From NCBI GenBank assembly GCA_963170055.1, contig CAUJGJ010000188.1, positions 1,049,171 through 1,094,170 of the forward strand: 45,000 nucleotides of DNA. Direction: 5' to 3'. Origin of the DNA: Halisarca cf. caerulea. Taxonomy: Eukaryota > Porifera > Demospongiae > Chondrillida > Halisarcidae. The stretch's first letter is position 1. Each line of letters opens with the position of its first letter. This document shows, one piece after another, positions 1-13,200 of this stretch. The translations under genes and the position numbers were made by a program. Below the pieces are notes generated by a model. It did no database searches and was not told the origin of the DNA. It was given only the letters and a program-made list of their open reading frames with translations.

Positions 1-100
1 TGTGCATGCATGTGTGCTTGTCCTCATGTGTGCATATGCATGCATGCACATGTGGATGCTTATGTATGGATGTATATGTAAAATGCAAAGATAAACTCAC

Positions 101-262
101 AAGGAAGAAGGTTTCCAACAGTAGACCAGCAAACATAGCATTGTTTGGATCACTGGTCAATGACACTTGAAAAGGTAATGAGGCAGCACCAGTGTACACT
201 AAGGCCAGGGCTTGCATCATATATCCATTGAAGGCAATGAGGGGTATGGTGATAAGAAGTAT
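101..262 (-). CDS. Membrane protein exon 4
   Basis: This is a 162-nt exon (54 codons, phase 0 at both ends) after the acceptor TTTTTCCTAAG, with a GTGAGT donor. It encodes a helix beginning ILLITIPLIAFNGYMMQALA and then a polar loop containing TSDPNNAM. Confidence 0.65.
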
Positions 263-3104
263 CTTAGGAAAAAGTGTTAAGGAAACAAATTCTATGCACA
301 AAAGTACCCAAAGTATTCACAATATGGAGGATTCTCAGAATTCTATTGCAATTATTTCAATGACATGAAATTGATCATAAAAGATCTCTATATATATGAA
401 ACATAAGTTTCGGAAAAAGAATCATACAATCTTATAGCACTAGTCTCATCACATAGCACAACAACAAGAATGACACTGTGCTATGAAATTAGTGGTAGAA
501 AGCAGAATGAACATTGACACAATTAATTACCATACAATAAGTGATTTGGCGGATACAGCAATGATCATGAACATGTGGATGTACCACTTTCCACGGAGGA
601 ATAGTATGATCACTCCTTCAACAATCATAAGAATAAGCAATACTGGAGCAGCTATTGCTGAGAAGTAGAAAGGTGCTTGAAGATGCATTTCCAAGGCACT
701 TGGATTACTGCTTGGTAGACCAGCACTATATAGACAACAGAAACATAATACAGTGCATAGAGTCTATATAAATCGAATCACTAGGGACAGCAAAAAATTC
801 CACATATCAGGACTTCTGCATGCTTAAAAGAGTTTGTTCATATTAGCAAATGAATGGGTGAGGACAAACAATCTCACTCAACTTATCCAGAACTTCCAGT
901 ATAAACAAGTTCGAATTAAGTGGAATATACTGTATCTAGGTACAACTGTAGCAGGGTATGTCTTGGATATTATCATATTATTATACATTTTACTACTGTA
1001 ACAGCTTGACGGGAGTTAGAGTATACATCTAGTATGAACTTGTTTTCTGTTAGCAGGATATTGAGGAATCACTTCAAAATGTTGAGCTACATGGGATATA
1101 TACCTGATCATCTCAAGCCCATGCATGTCATGGAAACTTGACAAGCTCAACAGTTGCCAGAACAGCATTGTCACACATGCATGATATACACAAAAGTTGC
1201 TCGTACCATGATACTAAAATCGGAAATAAATTAAAAAAAATTAAATTTATGTTTTTAAATTAGTGAATCTATTGTCCTATTCACGCACACCCCTAAGTTG
1301 AGCCTGCAACAATTTCTGTAGCAGATACACACATGGCATGCAGGGATACTAAAAGATGAAGAGACTAAAATTATTCCAATTAATATTGAAGCTTTGCAGA
1401 CTATGGCATAAACAAGGTTTTTCAACATGCATCAGTACATGGCCTTGCCTCCCTAGATCATGTGATACTCATGCAACTGAATTAACAGGTGCAAATACAG
1501 TAAACCCTCTAATCCAGATTCCTGAATTGCAGACACCCCTCTATTATGGACACATACCACTGGAACCAAATAATCCACTTTATGTGATTGTCATATATCA
1601 TTTGATTTATTGTCACTGTACATCTTCAGCCCCTGAAATGAGGACACCTCAATAATCAGAATAGGCTTTCCTGGTCCCAAGCTGTCCGGAAGAGAGGTTT
1701 CACTGTAACACTATTATATAATAAAGATAACAACCACATTGGACTCCATCTAATACAAATGTGATTCCCACTATATCTGTATCCCAGTTATCTTGAGTGG
1801 CTACCAGAACCAACTGGTATGAGTAATGAAACCTATGACATAGATCATGATAGCTTCTAATAGCAAAATTTTCATCAAATTACATTTATTTACAAGAGTA
1901 TATACTCACTAACACTGACCTACCTTCTATCAAATAAAAATAAACTATATAATATTATATATTATGCTCAAATCATCTTTATGAGTGTGCGCATGTATGA
2001 CAAATGTGCATGCCTGCTCAGATTGATGTGAAAGAGAACAAAATGCATGGCGGGAGAAAGGGTGTGCATGGTCATGTGAGGGAGAGGGCAGGAGATGAAA
2101 TTTTATATTCATATTCTCAGGTAATCCGAGTAGGAAGAAAAAACAAGAACAGTAGATGTGGGAATGAAATGCAGTATATTAGGCACACAATAAGCAATTT
2201 TGAATATTCATGCACGTGCATTGGAGGGATATAGTAGGGTGTGCGTGAAAATATGCACATATCACGGTACAGTCATCAGTAAAGAAGTGAGAGAAAAAAT
2301 ACAGGCGATACATATGCAGAACAAAATGGAGGTTGTTGGGCTGGGTACATGACTAGGCAATACATAAACGTGTGTGACAAAATGATTCAGAAATAATAAA
2401 TATATAAATATGCATACTGTCAGACTCTGAGGAATCATATATTGAGATGGATGCATTTGTATTGTGTCCAAGTATCTCTGGAATGCATTAGAGCAGGCAT
2501 TCAACATCATAAGAAACAAAGAACAAGCATCACTGAACTTACAAGGGAACGAATGGATACAACACTGCTAAGTGGATAAATGTGACTATTACAATACAGT
2601 ATCAGCAATCAGCAAAGCAGGATTAGATCAACCTGAAAATGTAGTATACATGTAGTTCCCACACATGTGAAGCTCACTTTGTGTTGGATGCACCAAATCC
2701 TCCAGTGAACACAACCCAGCCAACTGCAGCCAGTGCAGCTGGAACAATAATCAAAATAGCACTCTATGATGGAAACAAATATTGCCATAATTATATAGCG
2801 TTCATGATCTTAAAAATAGAAATCAGAATCTATTTTATCTAAACAGTGTCACAGTGGTGATAATACCACTGATCTAACAGACAAGGGTACGATTTGGCAG
2901 GACTGATTCAGAAGTAATAATACAGTTTGGCATCTATTTTGGCACCATAGACTACTCGATCGTTGGGTCGAGTACCTATCTATGTTGGGGTACAGAAATG
3001 AGGGGTAAAATGCTCTTGAAACGATTCGTAAGTAAGCTTAGCCGATATTATACTCGTAGTCAAAATCAACTTACTACTACATTCACAACAGCAACTTTGG
3101 CCAT
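101..3104 (-). CDS. Multi-pass membrane protein gene, 5' part (4 exons; continues past the left edge)
   Basis: Four exons at 3104-3075, 2763-2678, 725-536 and 262-101 join in one open frame of 156 codons with matching phases (0, 2, 0). Every junction has a usable splice site: donors GTAAGT, GTGAGC, GTATGG and GTGAGT, and acceptors ending in ATCATAG, TATATAG and CCTAAG. The product begins MAKVAVVNVV and has four hydrophobic stretches, near residues 6-28, 56-80, 86-110 and 112-130. Between the first two is a short polar loop rich in Ser, Asn and Pro. There is no cleavable signal, so the first helix probably acts as a signal anchor. I do not recognise the family. A fifth exon must follow beyond position 95, because the last visible exon ends at a donor. 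The gene is divergent from the kinase-ankyrin gene, with 250 bp between the start codons. A further exon hidden in the introns cannot be excluded. Confidence 0.62.
536..725 (-). CDS. Membrane protein exon 3
   Basis: This is a 190-nt exon that starts with one base completing the phase-2 codon (Asn) and then 63 open codons. It contains a hydrophobic span beginning FYFSAIAAPVLLILMIVEG, a basic turn (LRGKW) and the start of the next helix. The donor is GTATGG in phase 0. Confidence 0.65.
726..2677 (-). other. Intron of the membrane protein gene
   Basis: This AT-rich 1.95-kb intron carries one probable MITE (1530-1705). The rest, including several open frames under 90 codons, shows no coding character or recognised repeat. 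Confidence 0.5.
1530..1705. mobile_element. Pogo/Tigger-like MITE, diverged
   Basis: The left end CAGACACCCCTCTATTATGG and the right end, read as CAGTGAAACCTCTCTTCCGG on the other strand, form imperfect terminal inverted repeats about 176 bp apart. The same AGAGGTTTCACTGTA right end occurs in introns at about 19410-19433, 24260, 29790 and 32805. The right flank is TA and the left flank has drifted. Confidence 0.4.
2678..2763 (-). CDS. Membrane protein exon 2
   Basis: This is an 86-nt exon after the acceptor TTTCCATCATAG, ending at GTGAGC in phase 2. It encodes a strongly hydrophobic segment starting SAILIIVPAALAAVGW, followed by a Gly/Ser/Asn-rich turn. An in-frame stop lies just upstream of the acceptor, so the exon must be spliced to something 5'. 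Confidence 0.6.
3075..3104 (-). CDS. Membrane protein exon 1 (start codon, 10 codons)
   Basis: ATGGCC opens a 30-nt exon that ends at a perfect GTAAGT donor in phase 0. Joined to the next exon it completes a hydrophobic helix, which is the main reason for choosing it as the start. It is too short for ORF finders. Confidence 0.5.
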
Positions 3105-3354
3105 CTCGTTGGTCTATAGAAAAGGTCATAGCCCAATATGGCCTTGCCAGTACACCCCCATGGCCGGCTATAATATTATAAGCCTTCATCGTCTTGAGGA
3201 CTGAGGACTAGACTATAGTCTATACGATACCTCGATACCCATCGCTCGCACTTGACAGGGAAACGTAGCGCAGGGAGTCTCGCGTAGCCAGACCCATGCT
3301 CGCCGTGACGTCAGTTTCCAAAAATGGCCGAGCGAGATTAGATATGGCCAGACT
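3105..3354. promoter_or_regulatory. Divergent promoter region between membrane-protein and kinase-ankyrin genes
   Basis: The 250 bp between the two opposed start codons are relatively GC- and CpG-rich on the kinase side (3226-3354) compared with the AT-rich surroundings. The region contains a palindromic CRE and, just after it, AAAATGGC, which resembles a YY1 site. No TATA box is apparent. A shared bidirectional promoter is inferred from layout only. Confidence 0.5.
3306..3313. promoter_or_regulatory. CRE palindrome TGACGTCA
   Basis: This is an exact 8-bp CREB/ATF consensus palindrome 42 bp upstream of the kinase start codon, within the CpG-richer part of the divergent promoter. Confidence 0.45.
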
Positions 3355-4215
3355 ATGGCGCAGGTGCACCCCATGTCCTTGCCAGTAGCCAGGCTTTTCC
3401 CACCGAAACCTCCTGGTCTAACCGTCAGAAAAGAGATAAACCGTGGAACATGGGGAACTGTTTACAAAGGAGACTTGAATGGTCAACCCGTGGCCGTGAA
3501 AAAGATTCACAACGCCCTGTTGGAGGGAGCTGAAGCAGAAGGAACCACCGAGAATGTGTTAGAAGGCTTCCATCGCGAGTGTATGCTCCTGGAGAAAGTA
3601 AATCACCGAAACGTCGTGAAATTCTACGGTGCTTACTACGACCAAGTGACTGGTGAACCGATTCTTGTTATGGAAAATATGAAGGAAAATCTTCGAGATT
3701 ATCTGAAGCATAAGAGAGGCAAAATATGTCGTCAAGAAGCAATCGAAATATGTCTTTCCATTGTCAACGCACTCCATTACCTCCACTCTCTCCCTCAGCC
3801 AATGGTACATTGCGATCTAAATGACAAAAACATTATGATAACAGAAGATGGCACTGTGAAGATCGGGGGCCTTGGGCAATCTCACCTGAAAAAGCACAAT
3901 GCTGTGTATTTTTATTCACAAGGACCTGGGGCCATCACATTTATGCCCCCGGAGTCACTCAGAGAAGGGGAACACTATAATGAGAAGATTGACACCTTTT
4001 CAGCTGGTGTTCTTTTGCTGGAGGTGAGTTCCCAACTTCCTCCAGTTGTTAGGCCAGTCAACATTGGAGCAGTGAAGGAAGTTGTTCGACGTGAAGCTGA
4101 TCTATCAAAATTGCCCGAGGATCATCCACTGAAGCCAATTGTGGTTCAGTGTTTAGAAGATGACCCCAAGAAACGCTTAAGTACCATTCAGTTGTATGAA
4201 CACTTGAATCGATTG
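3355..4215 (+). CDS. Exon 1: kinase-like domain, DFG Asp lost
   Basis: This exon has 287 codons, ends in phase 0 at GTAAGT, and holds the whole kinase domain without introns. The glycine loop reads INRGTWGTV at 28-36, with Asn in place of the first Gly. Lys49 sits in VAVKK and the helix-C Glu is probably Glu75 (FHRE). The catalytic loop is HCDLNDKN: Asp154 and Asn159 are kept, Arg of HRD is Cys, and the Lys two residues after Asp is Asn. The DFG position reads GLG at 172-174, so the metal-binding Asp is missing. PPE at 198-200 stands for APE, DTFSAGV at 213-219 for the helix-F Asp motif, and Arg274 closes the domain. The gene 3 kinase is about three-quarters identical by eye. I call it a probable pseudokinase. 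Confidence 0.95.
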
Positions 4216-7200
4216 GTAAGTGCACATTTTTATATACGTGTATGATTGCATCTTAGCAAAAATCTGTGCTACACTAACAGTACCATAATTATATTATTAT
4301 TGCCTTAAATTATTTGTAAATCATTTGTGTTCGTGGTTTACTTAGTATGGCTCTAAGCATGCATAATGCAAATGGTGTATTTGTCTATGAGTGCTCTGCA
4401 TTGGTATGCACTTTTGTCAGTGTAGAAGTCGTTATACCCCCTGCCCCCCCCCCCTTTACACATTCACATACTCAAAAGATTTAATTTGGCATTATTTTAT
4501 TTCAATTTAGGCAAGCCTGAGTGAGCTGTGGGTCGTGTTGTGGCTGGATATATTTGTGTTGTACATTCAGCTGACAAAATATTGACAGGTGTTGTACATT
4601 CAGCCGACAGAGTTTTCACGGTTTCTGTCTATTTTTTCCAGCTGCATAACAGCCCATTTGGTGACAAGTCCTGTAGTGCTTTCTGCTCTTTTTTCACCTG
4701 TTTCACCTGTTGGTGGGTCCTATCCTCTCTTTAATTGGATACTTTAGGATGGAGTGGGTGATTGAGGCAGTGTTTGTCCTTTCATAGCACCAATGTGCAT
4801 TGATCATCCACTCTTGGCTACGGACGAGTAGGTAAACAGTGAAGGCAGGAGCAAGACGTCCACTGCCTCAGACTCCTGTATGACATATTTAAATTGTTTT
4901 GTACAGTTGTACACTGATGAACATCACGAGAGTGAACATGACATTGATTAGCCACAGCTAAGGGTTGCCACTGCTGAGGTGCATATAATAAAGGAACGAG
5001 CATGGCATCAATTTTTTATGCATTGCACAGCTGCACTTGACGATGTTCAATCGCAGTTTTTAGCTTCTGCATTCCTGTGCCAAATCTCTACCTCATGCAC
5101 TGCTCCACATATGTACACAGCCGCCCAAAGCCCACAGTGGGCAGCCACCATTGATTATTGTGAACTTGAACAATGGGCTACCCTCGATTGTCTACTAGTA
5201 CATACATACGTACGTATGTACCTTAGGCTCGCCCCCACAGTGATGATCATCTGCCTGGAAATTTAATATTTTAACTGCTTATTTTGTACAGTAGTGTCCA
5301 AGTAATATTTTTAAGGGTACCCAAAACACAGATAATTTTGAGTCATAACAAATTGATGCCAAGTTTTTGAATTGGTTGTCCTTACCATTCACAAGAGTCA
5401 AGTGCAGCAGTGGGGATTTGTGACCGTATTATAATGCATGTTAGTTTACGTGTGTACCTTTGATCTTCCCAACGCGCATGTATCTTTAAATTTATTCTTG
5501 TTTGCTCCAAAGGTCAGAAGACTGGTTTTGCTGTACGTATATGTTTTTTGATTGCGTTATGGTGCAATTATAGTCATTTTTATTGTTATTTTGTTTGACC
5601 AATATCTATGGCTGAATATTTTAATCAGTGTCATCCACACTCATGGGATACAGTACAGTATACAGCTGATATGATATTTAGAATTTGTACAAGTACAGGA
5701 CTTAATTTTCTCATAGACTAAGTTTACAATTGAAATGTGTAACAGTTTTTTTTAAACCGTCTATTGGTAATTGATTTGATTGTTTTTGCAGAGTGTTCTA
5801 TACCGTACGCTCGGAAACTTTCGCAGTACTAAACTATCGTGGTTTTTGCGGTACTGCACGGCATCTGCGAAAATTAAATCCGCGAAAATCCTATACGACC
5901 CTTTATGTTCAGCGCTATGCACATGAATCTTAGCAAAGAACAAAGAAGCAGAAGTGTCGAACGTTTTGTATATTATACCGTTCGTCACTTTCTCGTCCAT
6001 TATGTCGATCAAGTCATTCTTTACCCCCATCAGATGCTCCATATCCGACTAAAATCTGGAAGGCAGCTGGAGAAGATCAGCTGCAACAATTTGCACTTGT
6101 ATTGATAATCGTTCCATGGACTAACAACCGCGCTAACAAACAGAGCAGCCATTTTTCAGTGCATAATTTATATTGGATTACATTGTTGAACTAATATAAA
6201 ATCCAATCTAAGATCCGCGAATAATTTAATACCGTGAAAATCCTCAAGTGTTGCGTCCGCGGAAATTTAGTACCACGAAAATTTCCAAGCACACAGTATA
6301 TAATGCCCCACGGACTCCATGAATTGTGGAGATCTAGCTTAATCAAGGTCAATGTATTGGAAACCATGCATGATTTTAAAGAAATCCTTTAAATACAATG
6401 AAGCTTTGGATGAATCTATTGAAAGGACATTTACTTTAGTTGTATTAAGGTAGCTGGTGCATGGTAACTATAGGCCATTACTTTACATTGTCAGAATACA
6501 TCTGTACCTGGTGGTATGTGTGCAATTGTAGTTTTTACTGTATGTGCAAATTGTGTAGGTCACAAGTATAATTATAGTATAATGTCTGGAAGACTTTTTT
6601 CCTGGTTTAAGCATTGCAAATTGTTCATTTAATAGCTAATGCTGTATGAATACTACTGCAAAGTGACAGACAATGCAAAAAGTAACGAAGAGCTTCCTAT
6701 GGACAAACTCACTGTCATAACTGTAGGGTGAGTTTCACAGTCTATTGTACTTAGTACTGCATGGAGGTGTATACTACACTTCAACTATACGTACGTATGT
6801 GTTTTGCCCTCTCTATAGCTTATTCCAAGAGATGTGTAAACCTCTACCTGCTTTGGATCGTTCTGATGAAGTATGTCACAATATGATGTGTACAGTTTTT
6901 GCTGCAGGCTTATAATTCCTATACACAATTTGTTACTGTTCTACTATTGAGTATATGTTTGTATTGTTGTATTACAGGTCCAAGCTGGGATACTTGCTTC
7001 TTGTGCTAAGGGTAATCTAGAAGCATTGAGATGTTTTGCTTTGGAATCGTCACAAATCATTCCTCTGGTGATGAATAAGGTAACCACTGGGGCATCTTTA
7101 ATTTTGAATAATATCATAATTTTACTCTATTGTATGTAAACTATTCAAAGGTTTACAGGTACCATATTTGACCTAATAGGTCTGAGTATTCACTTCTCTC

Positions 7201-10200
7201 CTGACACTTTTGACTCAGCCATTCAGTGAGCAGGGCTTTTTATATACTGGATCCACATGTACCCCTTTCCAGTTTATACTTCTCCTTCTTGCGTCTCCTC
7301 CCTATTCCAACAGTTGATAGTAGATCCAATCTACTTCTCTCACAATTTCTCAGAGCACAGGATTCCAATCAAGTATGTCCTCTTCTGGTTTAATCTGGAT
7401 AGCTGCCAGTATACATTCAGTGGTACCAGAATCCTCGTGTACGATGCATCCCTGCAGTACCTACGTCTGAGGTGGTGATGTTGAGACCCCTGCCCCCAGT
7501 ACCCCCAAGAATAGCTTGGGTAGTGGGCTGAGAACTCTCTATCAGATTCCTTAGATGTAGCTATTGAACCATCTATATATTGATACTTATGCCGTCTGAT
7601 GCATCTACAAGTAGTGTACAAGTTTCATTGCCCACATGTATTGTGTGTGGTGGGGTACTCCGGATAGTGTGATCTTGACGTACCAATGGAAAAGCATCTT
7701 TGCACATCCCTTACTTGGGTTGTCAGAGCTGACTGAGATTTCCATGAGAGGGTGATCCTTTTCTCAGGTCCAGGTAAATTAAATCCTACTTTTGTTTGGC
7801 AATAACAACTGATGTTGTTGCCCTTAAAATCAGATGGTTTCAACTGGTGTCAGCACCTTATTAAGGGACACCCTACAGCAAGGAGCACAAAGATTTGAAA
7901 TGGGGTGGATTGGCCAGAATAAGTTCTCTTCTGTGCTCTCCAATAGGATTACAGTCATCTTCAACACTCTTTGGTCTTTGTTTCCTTGTGATGTACCTAT
8001 ACGCTTCTATGGAGGGATTAGCCCAACAAAAAAATGTTAACTGTTTCAAAATGCCCTACATGCCTTGTGGGCAGGCTGGGAGGTGGTACAGAGGACCCCC
8101 GGTGGGAGTTGTCTTTACCACTCCAATGAAGATGGAACTACAGTTACCAAACCTGCTTATATTGCCTTTGTGTCAATGAAGTTGTGTTATTGAGGAATGC
8201 AGGACTGTGTAACTGCTGTGGGCTTGTAGTGGAAATACTTAAGGCCTTTGTTAACTTGTATTTACCGCTTTCTGTGTTTAATTAATTATACTTTTACACG
8301 CATGCGCAGAACGATCTACCACGTGTGTCCCCTGTCCACCTGTCTTGTCATGTCTCGTGCTGGTTATGTTATTCGATTAATTAACGAATGGTTACGGTTC
8401 CCCTTTTGAACCTCGCATCAACCGTAGGCTACAAGAATAGAATGTGATAAATGAATTGGGTGAAAATTTATACCTGCATGGTGGGGTAGCCAGCATTGAC
8501 AATGCCACAGAGAAAGCACTGATGTTAGACTTTTGCTGTAGATTGCTAGATACTCTTGTTGTCTTCCCCTGTGATGAAATGTAAGAATGGAATGTCTGCA
8601 TATGACCATTTATACCTTTCCTATATTAGATATAGTCTTTGGCATTGTCCCTCGTCGGTCTGGCTGTGTTTTATATATTTAGTGTTTGCAGTTCCCTACA
8701 TGGAAGCAGGGGACTGTATACTGCTGATTAGTATCAGGTTTGTCGTTATATAGGTATGGAGCAGTGCTGATCTCCAATTATATAGTGGTTGATGATTGAT
8801 TTATTATGATCATTCCTTTCATTCTAAAAAAAATATACTGAAGCCAGGACAGCCATTCCATATTACCTGACATTGCATTAGGAAAATTGAAGTACAGTAG
8901 CAAAATGAATATTGTCTGACCTTGAAGGGCCTGAGATGCATTGATTGATAGCTTTGCATGCGTCAGGTACATGGTGTGCCATATGCACTGAAATGTTTGT
9001 GGATGAAACACTTTTGGCTAAGTGATAGTCACGATTTGGTATTTTCTTTAGGATTCCACTTTAATCCTACCTTTTATTAGTTGTTTATTGATATATTATT
9101 CCTCTTTGAGGGCAAAAGCCATATTAAGAGAATGAAGTAGAGACACTACTGTTTAGTCAATGCATAAGAGCCTGAATTAATTCTTTTCAGGCTATAAATT
9201 TTGTGGATGGCTCCCAATCTGCGAAAACCATGGAAGAACCACCCCATGCACAAGAATGTCAGTGCATAACGATAATGAACATTTCTTGACTAGTATTGTG
9301 TTTATTTTTGTGTTGTTTTCCAGTATGGTTGGACTGCTGTGCATTTTGCTGCCTACAATGGACACTTGAATGTCGTAAAGGAATTGCTGGATACCTACCA
9401 TTGTGATCCCAATGTGAAAGGAAAGGTGAGGTTGCATGACAGAATTACAAAAGTACATCATGACATTCGGTACAACCCGGGGTGTTTATAACTGCCTGTG
9501 TTTGGTTCAGATTGTAGTTGTTCCTTGTTTGCAATGTCATCTCTTTGCGGCTTTTTTGTATTGTGTCATTTTCAATTTATGGACCCACAGAATGCGGAGA
9601 GAAGGCAATCTTGGCGACATCACATCTATGTTATATGCAAAATGTCATAAAAATGGCTGTTTTGTTGAGGTCAAAGGAGAAGTTGCTTGGGTGGACCTGT
9701 AGATGCCTTCGAATCATACTCAATACTACTTCAGAATCTATTAAATCTTTAAAATTTAATGCAGCAGCTGCTGCAATTTGCGCATGAAATTGTCTCTGTC
9801 ACAATTTGTGCATTTATGCCAAATTTTGGCTGTTGAGTGGTGAAAAAATAACTACAGGTTTCTAAGTTATAACTTGCTTATAGAAGTTTTTAACCTATAC
9901 CCCATATTTAAGCAATAATGTCTTTCACGATTGTTTCAAAATGGGTTGCAGCCTGGAAATTTGCTATTAAAAGCCGAAGTATAGACTAAAAATGGTCCTG
10001 GTAAACAATCTATACCTTGCAGAAAAGTGTTTCAAGCACCATATTGCAGGTCATGTGTTATGCCATGCATCATATTAAAATGAAATGTCACGGAAAGTGG
10101 CCATTTATTTTATATCATAGTAGAAGAAATTAGAAGGTTCACCAAATTCTCTGTTTGACCAATTTCTGGATTTGTTTTTGGCTTTAGCCAGTAAGTGACA

Positions 10201-13200
10201 TTAATCACTGTGTTAATTGTATTTTGGTAATTTTGTATTAATTTACGTGGACTATGCAAATCTGGACAATTGTACAGCTGTTACAAATTGCTGATATTGC
10301 TTTCAAGCAATGCAGCATCACTTTCTTGCACTTTAACAGTGATTCTTTTGTTTGAGAGATATTCTAATATAGTGCTCACTTACAGCAGTGCTGATTATTT
10401 TTAAGCCAGTTTTCTTTCTTGAATATGTATGGTATTCATTCAATTATGTGGACGATGTAGCCACGATGTAGTGGCCAAAAAACATATTTTAGGAGAAAAC
10501 TGCAGTAAACTTACCTAATTTTAGTTACTTCAATTTTATTTAATTTATTCTATATATCAAAGGAAAAATAGTCACTGTGATGAAAAATATTGTCTTTTTA
10601 TGATGCTTTATTCAACATCGCATGAAATGTTACAGTATAACTTTGTGATTGATGTCCTGGGCTTTCACACCACATCGTTACTTATTGTGATGACATTGTT
10701 AACTAAGGCCAGGGTGCACACACACTAATCCTCAGAAGCTTCTGATCGCTACGTATTCACACCCTGTCTTTTCTGTCTGCAGTACAAATGGACTCCAGTC
10801 ATTGTGGCTGCTCAGGGTGGTCAAGTGGATATAGTCAAATATCTGATAACTGAGAAGCAATGCTTTGCATCTGACTTGACAGAGGTGAGGTGTTACTTTC
10901 ATAGATCATTGACAATTTTCATTGTTGCTATATTTCAAGTTATCAAGAAATATCATTGACAGCTGAAGGAATTGTAATAATGATAACTGCTTCTACTGAT
11001 GTTTTGTTGAAGAATCATTGTAATGGACTAAGCTGGTAGTGATGCAACTAAGGAAATTTCAAATGATAGAGTATCTACGTATATATTGATTACCCTCATA
11101 ATATTATGCTCCTATACACTTCTTATTATCTATTATCATGACTATCTATTGATGTGCGTAGGTAGGCTTTGTAACTTCAAGTGTATCATTTTTCGGTTGA
11201 TTTGTGCCTTATTCAGGACCAGTGGAAGGTGTTTGCAGGTGGTCAGGCCATTGCTAGATAGTTCATCATCATATATGTATGTACTGTGCATGTACATATG
11301 ATACATCACAAATTGTTTGCAGCTTCAGTTTTTGGCAATTGGCGTATGATTTGTACTAAACATTGATTTTCAATGTTTTTCCTATAAATAGCATTAAATT
11401 TTACTAACGGAGGCATTTTGGATTGACATGCCATTTAAGATACCTGGGAAGAACACTGGATACTGAGCTCTGTAAATGATGTTTATATTATTTCAGATAA
11501 TGGCCCAGAGATTTATGGTATTATATAATGTAAGTATTTAATAGGATCCTCATGTAAGCCACTTCAACTGAGTTTTTTCTAAAACTTCTCTGAATAGTGG
11601 TCTGGCCATGGCCTGACCAGCTGGATCAGTTTTGCTGGCCCTGTTATTTAGCAAGGCTAACAGAGCCAGTACAGCTGGTGTGGCCAAGGCTGCATGCACC
11701 ACGTTTTACTTACACCACGCACAGGGTATAATTCACCGTTGTGTGTGCAGATTGTGGGTGGTACTTGAATGTCATCAATTAGTGGTTGTTCTTAAAGCGT
11801 CATTGAGTGACTTTACATGACATTTGGAATTTCATGGGTCAACATGCAGAATGGGAAGAGATTGGGACGTTTGTGATGTGATGCCTATGTATACATTGAA
11901 TATCACGACAAGGGCTGTTTTCCTTAGGTTGAAGAAAGAACTGTTTTGTTGCGGGTTAAATTACTTGTGGTCATCTTACATTTTGTTTTCATCAGTCCAG
12001 AATTATATTGAAATTTCTGGAGATTGTCTGGGGAAAGTGTTATAGGCTGTAAACTAAAATACACAGAATATTTATAATGGTTCTCAGTAAAACGGTAAAT
12101 GGCTGCCAACTTTCAGTCGGGATAAATGAAATCACCGTTTCCAGAGAAGATGATGCTGAAATTTTGTTACATTTAAATCTATTTAGTAGCTAATGAAATA
12201 TGTAAAGTATTTGAATAATATGCTTCTTATTAAATGTTGTTGTGTTGTTAGAACTTTCTATTTTAAAAAAACCCCAGTACTTTTGGTGCCCAAATCAGTG
12301 ATAAATGGAAACAAATACAATATTTACTTTTGCTTACCTTCTTAAGCATTATGCAACAAACCTTCTCATAGCAGTATGTTAATCTGAAAGTTGAACAAAA
12401 AAGAAAACAATAAGGTGTTTTCCGGATAAGCTGTTTTCTGTTTGCTTCTCAGAAAGCAGCCATGTTTAATAACACTTGTGATGCTGGAATGTGACATCAT
12501 GAATGCCTGTATCTGTGTGCACATAACAACTTCTCTATTTTCTGTGATGTCCTCATTTTGTGTAAAGTACTTTACAATTTGTGGTGGTGATGTTTATAAA
12601 TTTGGTGTGTGCATGCCCCAAATCCCAAATGCCCTGTGCAGATCGATTCATTGTGAATGTACCCAGGACCATAGTTACTATAATATAGTCATTCTTAGCA
12701 GATCTTAGCAGCACAATGCCACACACATAGCATGTGTGATTGTGTACTGTAATAGTTGGTTACTGATGTGGGAATGTTGATGATATGGAACAGGGGATCA
12801 CTAATAGCATGAATACATTCCACATTGAGTGAAATACATGCACTATGATCACTACTGTCACTTTCTTCTGATAAGGATGGTAGGAATATCTTGTCTGCTG
12901 CTGCAAGAAGTGGAAATGCCATGCTCATCAACTGGATCATGGATGTGTGCCAAATAGAGCCAGTTGTCACTAAGGTGAGTCTAATGTGACATTAGGTGTG
13001 TTCACACTAGAGATGGATCCATGCAGATCAAAGCATGTAGTCTCACACGGCATTTCTTGCCAAACTCATCTGTATTGAATCGCTTGTTTCCACTCCAACT
13101 TCTCACCATAATACTAGAGCTTCTTGTACTTCTCAAGTTAATCTTCCACATTTGCGTACTTCCCTTGGCCGGAAAGCATTTAGTTTTGTTGGTGCATCTT

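Larger units (their letters stand above)
4216..6635 (+). other. Intron 1 of the kinase-ankyrin gene
   Basis: This 2.4-kb intron holds a poly-C tract near 4440, a dispersed repeat (4512-4828) and a MITE (5799-6302). Nothing else is recognised. Confidence 0.7.

Noticed and set aside
2998..3204. Opposed short frames over the divergent promoter
   Set aside because: They overlap the promoter and the real first exon of the minus gene; composition is not protein-like.
3559..3810. Minus-strand frame inside kinase exon 1, with a counterpart at 44186-44440
   Set aside because: Its conservation is explained by the conserved kinase coding on the other strand.
7340..7843. Two consecutive minus-strand frames in intron 4
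   Set aside because: I considered a retroelement remnant, but no gag, protease, RT or integrase motif could be identified.
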